Below, one piece after another: positions 60,525-64,000 of a stretch of DNA of 64,000 nucleotides. Numbering within the stretch: position 1 is the stretch's first letter; each line of letters starts with the position of its first letter. The position numbers were made by a program, and so were the translations under genes. Source of the DNA: Renibacterium salmoninarum ATCC 33209 (GTDB taxonomy: Bacteria; Actinomycetota; Actinomycetes; Actinomycetales; Micrococcaceae); NCBI RefSeq assembly GCF_000018885.1, contig NC_010168.1, positions 620,001 through 684,000 on the forward strand, written 5' to 3'. The notes beneath the pieces are model-generated. The model was not told where the DNA came from, searched no databases, and worked only from the letters and a program-made list of their open reading frames with translations.

Positions 60525-61001
60525 ATGGAAAGACTTTTCTCACACACAACCGAGAACCACGCCATTGATGGCGATTCGACGGTCCTTAGAGATCGGGCCG
60601 CGCAGGCGGATATCCCCTTGCCACCATCGCAAGTCTCTGAAGCTTTTACCGATTTGATTCATCTCTGGTGGCCACTGGCTGAGTACAGCGTGTTTGGTGC
60701 CGAGAGTCACGTGGAGTTTGATGACGGTCAGCTCGTTGAAGAGGCCCTTGACGGTCGGCAGTTTCTTTGGGCGACGGTGCTTGACTCGCAGCCTTCGCAG
60801 CTAAAATTGGCTTGGTTTCTTGGTGCTGCTACTGGGTCTTCGACGAACGTTAGCGTTGATTTCGAGGCTCTGGAAACAGGCTGCCGTCTCAGCTTGCGCC
60901 AAAATGGTTGGCAACCTGGTGCTAGTGGCAAAGAACAGTTTGAAAAGTATCAGGACTGGCCTCACATTTTAGCCAGTTTCAGCCGATTCATGGGTGTTTA
61001 G
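60525..61001 (+). CDS. SRPBCC-domain protein (AHSA1-like)
   Basis: 158 residues from ATG at 60525, which has GAGG 8 bases upstream; an in-frame GTG at 60483 lacks one. The helix-grip fold is suggested by SQVSEAFTDLIHLWWPLAEY and by the C-terminal QKYxxW-like GKEQFEKYQDWPHILASF. These proteins bind lipophilic ligands or act as chaperone co-factors; function here is unknown. It is the first gene after the rRNA operon. Confidence 0.7.
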   Translation: MERLFSHTTENHAIDGDSTVLRDRAAQADIPLPPSQVSEAFTDLIHLWWPLAEYSVFGAESHVEFDDGQLVEEALDGRQFLWATVLDSQPSQLKLAWFLGAATGSSTNVSVDFEALETGCRLSLRQNGWQPGASGKEQFEKYQDWPHILASFSRFMGV

Positions 61002-61094
61002 CGGCTGTCGCTTAGAATAGATATTAGAGACGTAGATACATCAATAGGGGAGAGCCGGTCGAATCGACCGGATTCGCGGGACTGAGGAGTAATC

Positions 61095-62690
61095 ATGACT
61101 GAGCACAACGGAAACGACCGAGGAGCGCGCCGCGGCGAACGGCCGTCTTTCAATAGTTCTCGAGGCCCCCGCGACTCCCAAGGTAAGGCACCGCGTCAAG
61201 GTGGTGGACGGCCAGCGAAAACCGGCCAAGATCGTGACGGTCAAAGTCGTGGTCCTTGGAAAGAACGCGGAAGCTTCAATAGCTCTTCTGATGAGCGCCG
61301 CGGCCGTCCAGACGGTGCAAATTCAGGCAGGCCGAATCGCGAAGGGGATCGTTTCCCCCGGCGCGATGATCGCTCGGCGAGCCCTCGCCGGAATGAAGGC
61401 GGCAGAGATGGCGAACGCGGCAGTTCCTGGAAGCCGCGGGATGCCGATAGTGGACGTGGAGCTGGCCAAGAACGCCAAGAGCGCCGGCCTTTTAACCGTG
61501 ACTCGAATGGTTACGGTCGACAAAGCAACGATGATCGACGATCAGATGGCCGGCGTGGCGAAGACCGCCGTTCGGATGAGCGACGCAGCTCGGCGCCGCG
61601 TGGCGAGCGTCCAGGCCAACGTAGTGAGCGTAGCGATTCCTGGCAGCCGCGAACTCCGGGTCAACGACCGGGCGGAGAGCGTTCCTTCAACCGGGACGCT
61701 AATAGCTATCGTCGTCCAGATGGCGATGATCGCCGCACTGGCGCGCCCCGTTCTGATCGGAGCGGTGCGCCGCGAACCGACCGAGCTGGTGCACCCCGCG
61801 GAGATCGTCGTGATTCGCCCCGTCCAGATCTCGATCGTCGTGATTCGCCCCGTTATGACAGTTCGGCACGCGCTGAGCGGGCACCGCGCTCGGAACGTCC
61901 TGAGCGTAGTGCGGATGCTCCGGCCCGGATACACAACCCACGCGATCTGCGCAGCGCTAATCGTCCTGACCGGGAGCGTTCGCCGGAGATTGATGAAGGA
62001 GTCACGGGCGCTGAGCTGGATCGAGTCACCCGGGCCCAGCTGCGTACCCTTGAATCTAAAAATGGTGAGTGGGTAGCTAAACACTTAGTGATGGCTGGCC
62101 GCTTGATCGATGACGATCCGGAGCTTTCCTTCCAACACGCGCTGGCCGCTAGCCGGCGTGGCGGTCGCTTGGCCGCAGTGCGTGAAGCAGTCGGACTGAC
62201 GGCGTATGCCGCGGGACATTATGCTGAGGCGTTGCGTGAGTTCCGCACGTACCGGCGTATTTCTGGCTCAAATGTGCACTTGCCGTTAATGGCAGACAGC
62301 GAACGTGGGCTGGGACGAGCAGACCGCGCACTAGACCTTGCGCGAAGTGAAGAGGTCTCCGAGCTCGATAGCGCTGGCCAAGTCGAAATGGCGATCGTCG
62401 TGTCTGGAGCTCGGGCGGACCTGGACCAAAAAGAAGCCGCATTGGCTGCGTTGGAAATCACGCAGTTAGATAAAAATCGCGCCTTTTCATACTCGCCAAG
62501 GTTATTCCGTGCTTATGCCGATGCTCTGGAAGCAATGAATCGCGCCGAGGAAGCGAATTCCTGGCGTGCTCAAGCGCGGCTCGCAGACGAAGCCTTGGGT
62601 ACGAATGAGGACGATGAGCCTGAAATCATTGACTTGATTGATGACGAAGACGAAGAATCAGACACTGAGGCGAAGCCAGCGGTCGAGTGA
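61095..62690 (+). CDS. TPR-like protein with long Arg/Gly/Ser-rich N-terminus
   Basis: 531 residues. Residues 1-300 are disordered and made of Arg, Asp, Gly, Ser and Pro, with repeated blocks such as RSFNRDANSYRR, SGAPRTDRAGAPRGDR and RRDSPR. Residues about 320-500 form a helical TPR-like domain (WVAKHLVMAGRLIDDDPELS, YAAGHYAEALREFRTYRRIS, LPLMADSERGLGRADRAL). The end is acidic. It matches the Mycobacterium tuberculosis Rv1691-type gene by position before the HAD gene. The basic low-complexity region suggests RNA or ribosome contact; this is a guess. Overlaps the HAD gene by 4 bp. Confidence 0.75.
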   Translation: MTEHNGNDRGARRGERPSFNSSRGPRDSQGKAPRQGGGRPAKTGQDRDGQSRGPWKERGSFNSSSDERRGRPDGANSGRPNREGDRFPRRDDRSASPRRNEGGRDGERGSSWKPRDADSGRGAGQERQERRPFNRDSNGYGRQSNDDRRSDGRRGEDRRSDERRSSAPRGERPGQRSERSDSWQPRTPGQRPGGERSFNRDANSYRRPDGDDRRTGAPRSDRSGAPRTDRAGAPRGDRRDSPRPDLDRRDSPRYDSSARAERAPRSERPERSADAPARIHNPRDLRSANRPDRERSPEIDEGVTGAELDRVTRAQLRTLESKNGEWVAKHLVMAGRLIDDDPELSFQHALAASRRGGRLAAVREAVGLTAYAAGHYAEALREFRTYRRISGSNVHLPLMADSERGLGRADRALDLARSEEVSELDSAGQVEMAIVVSGARADLDQKEAALAALEITQLDKNRAFSYSPRLFRAYADALEAMNRAEEANSWRAQARLADEALGTNEDDEPEIIDLIDDEDEESDTEAKPAVE

Positions 62691-63715
62691 AAACTGACGA
62701 CACCCCGATCTCAGGCGGTATGAACACCTCGTCGCTTTTAGGCGAGTTCGATGCAGTTCTCAGCGACTTGGACGGCGTGGTTTACGCCGGTGCGCAAGCG
62801 ATTCCGGGTGCGGTGGAAGCGCTTGAAGCCGTTGAAAAGCTTGGCATCGGCCTTGGCTACATCACCAATAACGCCTCACGGACACCGGATGCCGTAGCTG
62901 AGCACCTCCGTGAACTCGGTGCACCAGCCACCGCGCAACAAGTCTTTGGCTCCGCTCGCGCGGGTGCCGGTCTGCTAGCAGATCGGTTGGCTGTGGGATC
63001 GAAGGTTTTAGTGATTGGTAGCGCGGCGTTGGCTGATGAAGTAGCAGCCAAAGGCTTCCTGCTTGTTGATGGCGCAGCGGATCAGCCAGATGCAGTTATC
63101 CAGGGCTTCAGTCCTGAGCTTGGCTGGAAAGACCTCGCAGAGGCAGCGTTTGCGATCAATGCGGGCGCGCTTTGGGTAGCGACCAACACTGACCTGACCA
63201 TTCCAGTTGCCCGTGGAATTGCGCCGGGAAACGGATCACTGGTGGCTGCTGTGGCCCAGGCCGTTAACGTGGCGCCATTAGTCGCAGGGAAGCCCGAAGC
63301 CACAATGTTCTTGCTGGCAGCTAAAGCGCTCAAAGCACGGCGTCCGTTGGTCATCGGCGATCGTTTGGACACGGATATTCTGGGTGGAAATAACGCGCAG
63401 ATGAGCACCGCGCTAGTGCTCACCGGAATTGATACCGCCCAATCGGCATTGGCCGCACGAACGTCAGAGCGTCCAAATTATTTGCTGGAAAATTTGTTCG
63501 GGCTGCACCAGCCGTACCTGCTGCCAACGTTGGAGGGCAAGAGCTGGCATTGTGGCGAGGGTTCAGCAACGGTTGCCAATGATGTGCTGGAGATCCGTGG
63601 CGACCGGCAGGACCTAAATTCTTGGCGCGCAGGCTGTGCGGCCTGGTGGCAGGCCTGGCCAAACCTCGAAAGCGCCAAAACACCAGAGATTCGCTGGTTG
63701 ACGAAGCTAGACTGA
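62687..63715 (+). CDS. HAD-IIA family phosphatase (NagD-like)
   Basis: 342 residues. HAD motif I DAVLSDLDGVVYAG (Asp nucleophile), motif II YITNNASRTPD, motif III/IV AGKPEATMFLLAA and VIGDRLDTDILGGNNAQM. The C-terminal 70 residues after PYLLPTLEG are an extra domain. A phosphatase for small phosphates (phosphoglycolate or nucleotides), substrate uncertain. GTG start overlaps the TPR gene stop (GTGA). Confidence 0.9.
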   Translation: MKTDDTPISGGMNTSSLLGEFDAVLSDLDGVVYAGAQAIPGAVEALEAVEKLGIGLGYITNNASRTPDAVAEHLRELGAPATAQQVFGSARAGAGLLADRLAVGSKVLVIGSAALADEVAAKGFLLVDGAADQPDAVIQGFSPELGWKDLAEAAFAINAGALWVATNTDLTIPVARGIAPGNGSLVAAVAQAVNVAPLVAGKPEATMFLLAAKALKARRPLVIGDRLDTDILGGNNAQMSTALVLTGIDTAQSALAARTSERPNYLLENLFGLHQPYLLPTLEGKSWHCGEGSATVANDVLEIRGDRQDLNSWRAGCAAWWQAWPNLESAKTPEIRWLTKLD

Positions 63716-63719
63716 GGCT

Positions 63720-63962
63720 ATGTCAGAATTTCCCGGACCGGCAGTTCCTGCCGAACAGGGCTCGCTGCTCGAATCTGAGCCAGCCAGTTGGCCCGAATCA
63801 GTCACGGCGACCGGTGATGCCGGCGTCGATAGGGTACTTGGTCTATTGGATACCTTGCCGGAGACTGCCACGGCCGATCATCCGCAGCAATTTGAACAGT
63901 TGCACGATGGTTTGCTGACCGAACTGGAGTCTGGCCCCGAAGAAGCGGAATCCCATAGCTGA
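63720..63962 (+). CDS. Small acidic protein of unknown function
   Basis: 80 residues, acidic, with a helix GVDRVLGLLDTLPETATADH and the tail QFEQLHDGLLTELE. Similar small genes sit between the HAD phosphatase and tlyA in other actinobacteria (Rv1693-like). Function is unknown. It stops one base before the tlyA start codon. Confidence 0.75.
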   Translation: MSEFPGPAVPAEQGSLLESEPASWPESVTATGDAGVDRVLGLLDTLPETATADHPQQFEQLHDGLLTELESGPEEAESHS

Positions 63963-63963
63963 C

Positions 63964-64000
63964 ATGGCGCGACTTGACCAGGAACTTCTGGCCCGAGGAT
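63964..64000 (+). CDS. TlyA-type rRNA methyltransferase, start only
   Basis: ATG at 63964 and ARLDQELLARG are all that is visible, then the window ends. That is the usual beginning of the S4 domain of TlyA, which 2'-O-methylates rRNA cytidines and is needed for capreomycin sensitivity. Gene order (TPR, HAD, small, tlyA) supports it. Confidence 0.65.
   Translation, partial: MARLDQELLARG

Noticed and set aside
61201-62076. Second long plus-strand frame inside the Arg/Gly-rich TPR gene
   Set aside because: It is caused by biased codons; the TPR domain and the overlap with the HAD gene fix the real frame.

Overview
The window looks like chromosome from a high-GC Gram-positive of the Micrococcaceae (Arthrobacter group). 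The ribosomal RNA is actinobacterial, the gene order infC-rpmI-rplT, pheST, argCJBDFRGH and tyrS/TPR/HAD/tlyA is actinobacterial, and GC content is only moderate. The very high number of freshly broken genes and an IS3-family element resembling what I remember as IS994 make Renibacterium salmoninarum, the reductively evolving salmonid pathogen, the most likely source. That species call is an inference from memory, not from a search.

Layout. 1-2.8 kb: partial MFS exporter, an epimerase facing a TetR regulator, and a DUF1844 gene. 3.1-6 kb: translation block infC (apparent ATT start), rpmI, rplT and a TrmH-type RNA methyltransferase. 6-14.4 kb: accessory genes, including a cation efflux protein, an MFS exporter, and dead Nudix, radical-SAM and acyl-CoA ligase genes, the last cut by an IS. 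14.6-18.2 kb: pheS-pheT, intact. 18.2-29.3 kb: a decayed stretch with a GNAT gene, an MFS/MarR pair, PPK2, a PPTase, and a dead operon of quinone oxidoreductase, Pls-like NRPS and M1 peptidase, then a dead secreted protein. 30-38.7 kb: the complete arginine operon, intact, with candidate ArgR sites before argC and argG. 38.7-42.1 kb: pdxH between two copies of a palindromic repeat, a mycothiol-dependent isomerase-like gene, and a DrrAB-like ABC exporter. 42.2-49.6 kb: a frameshifted SARP/AfsR-like regulator, an epimerase remnant, and a DNA-alkylation repair group (ogt, broken ada-alkA, mpg). 49.9-54.2 kb: apt, a HelD/HelR-like RNA polymerase motor and tyrS. 54.6-60.5 kb: a complete rRNA operon (16S-23S-5S, no tRNA in the spacer). 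60.5-64 kb: an SRPBCC gene, an Arg/Gly/Ser-rich TPR protein, a HAD phosphatase, a small protein and the start of tlyA.

How it fits together. Housekeeping genes are uniformly intact and tightly coupled by ATGA overlaps. At least fifteen accessory genes carry one to three point lesions (TGA, TAA or single-base indels), and most keep recognisable catalytic motifs, so decay is recent. The most interesting units are a relic poly-amino-acid synthetase operon (Pls-like enzyme, M1 peptidase and nearby PPTase) and a DrrAB exporter whose promoter carries four heptamer repeats at 10-11 bp spacing, next to a SARP-type regulator gene. No CRISPR array, prophage or tRNA gene was seen.
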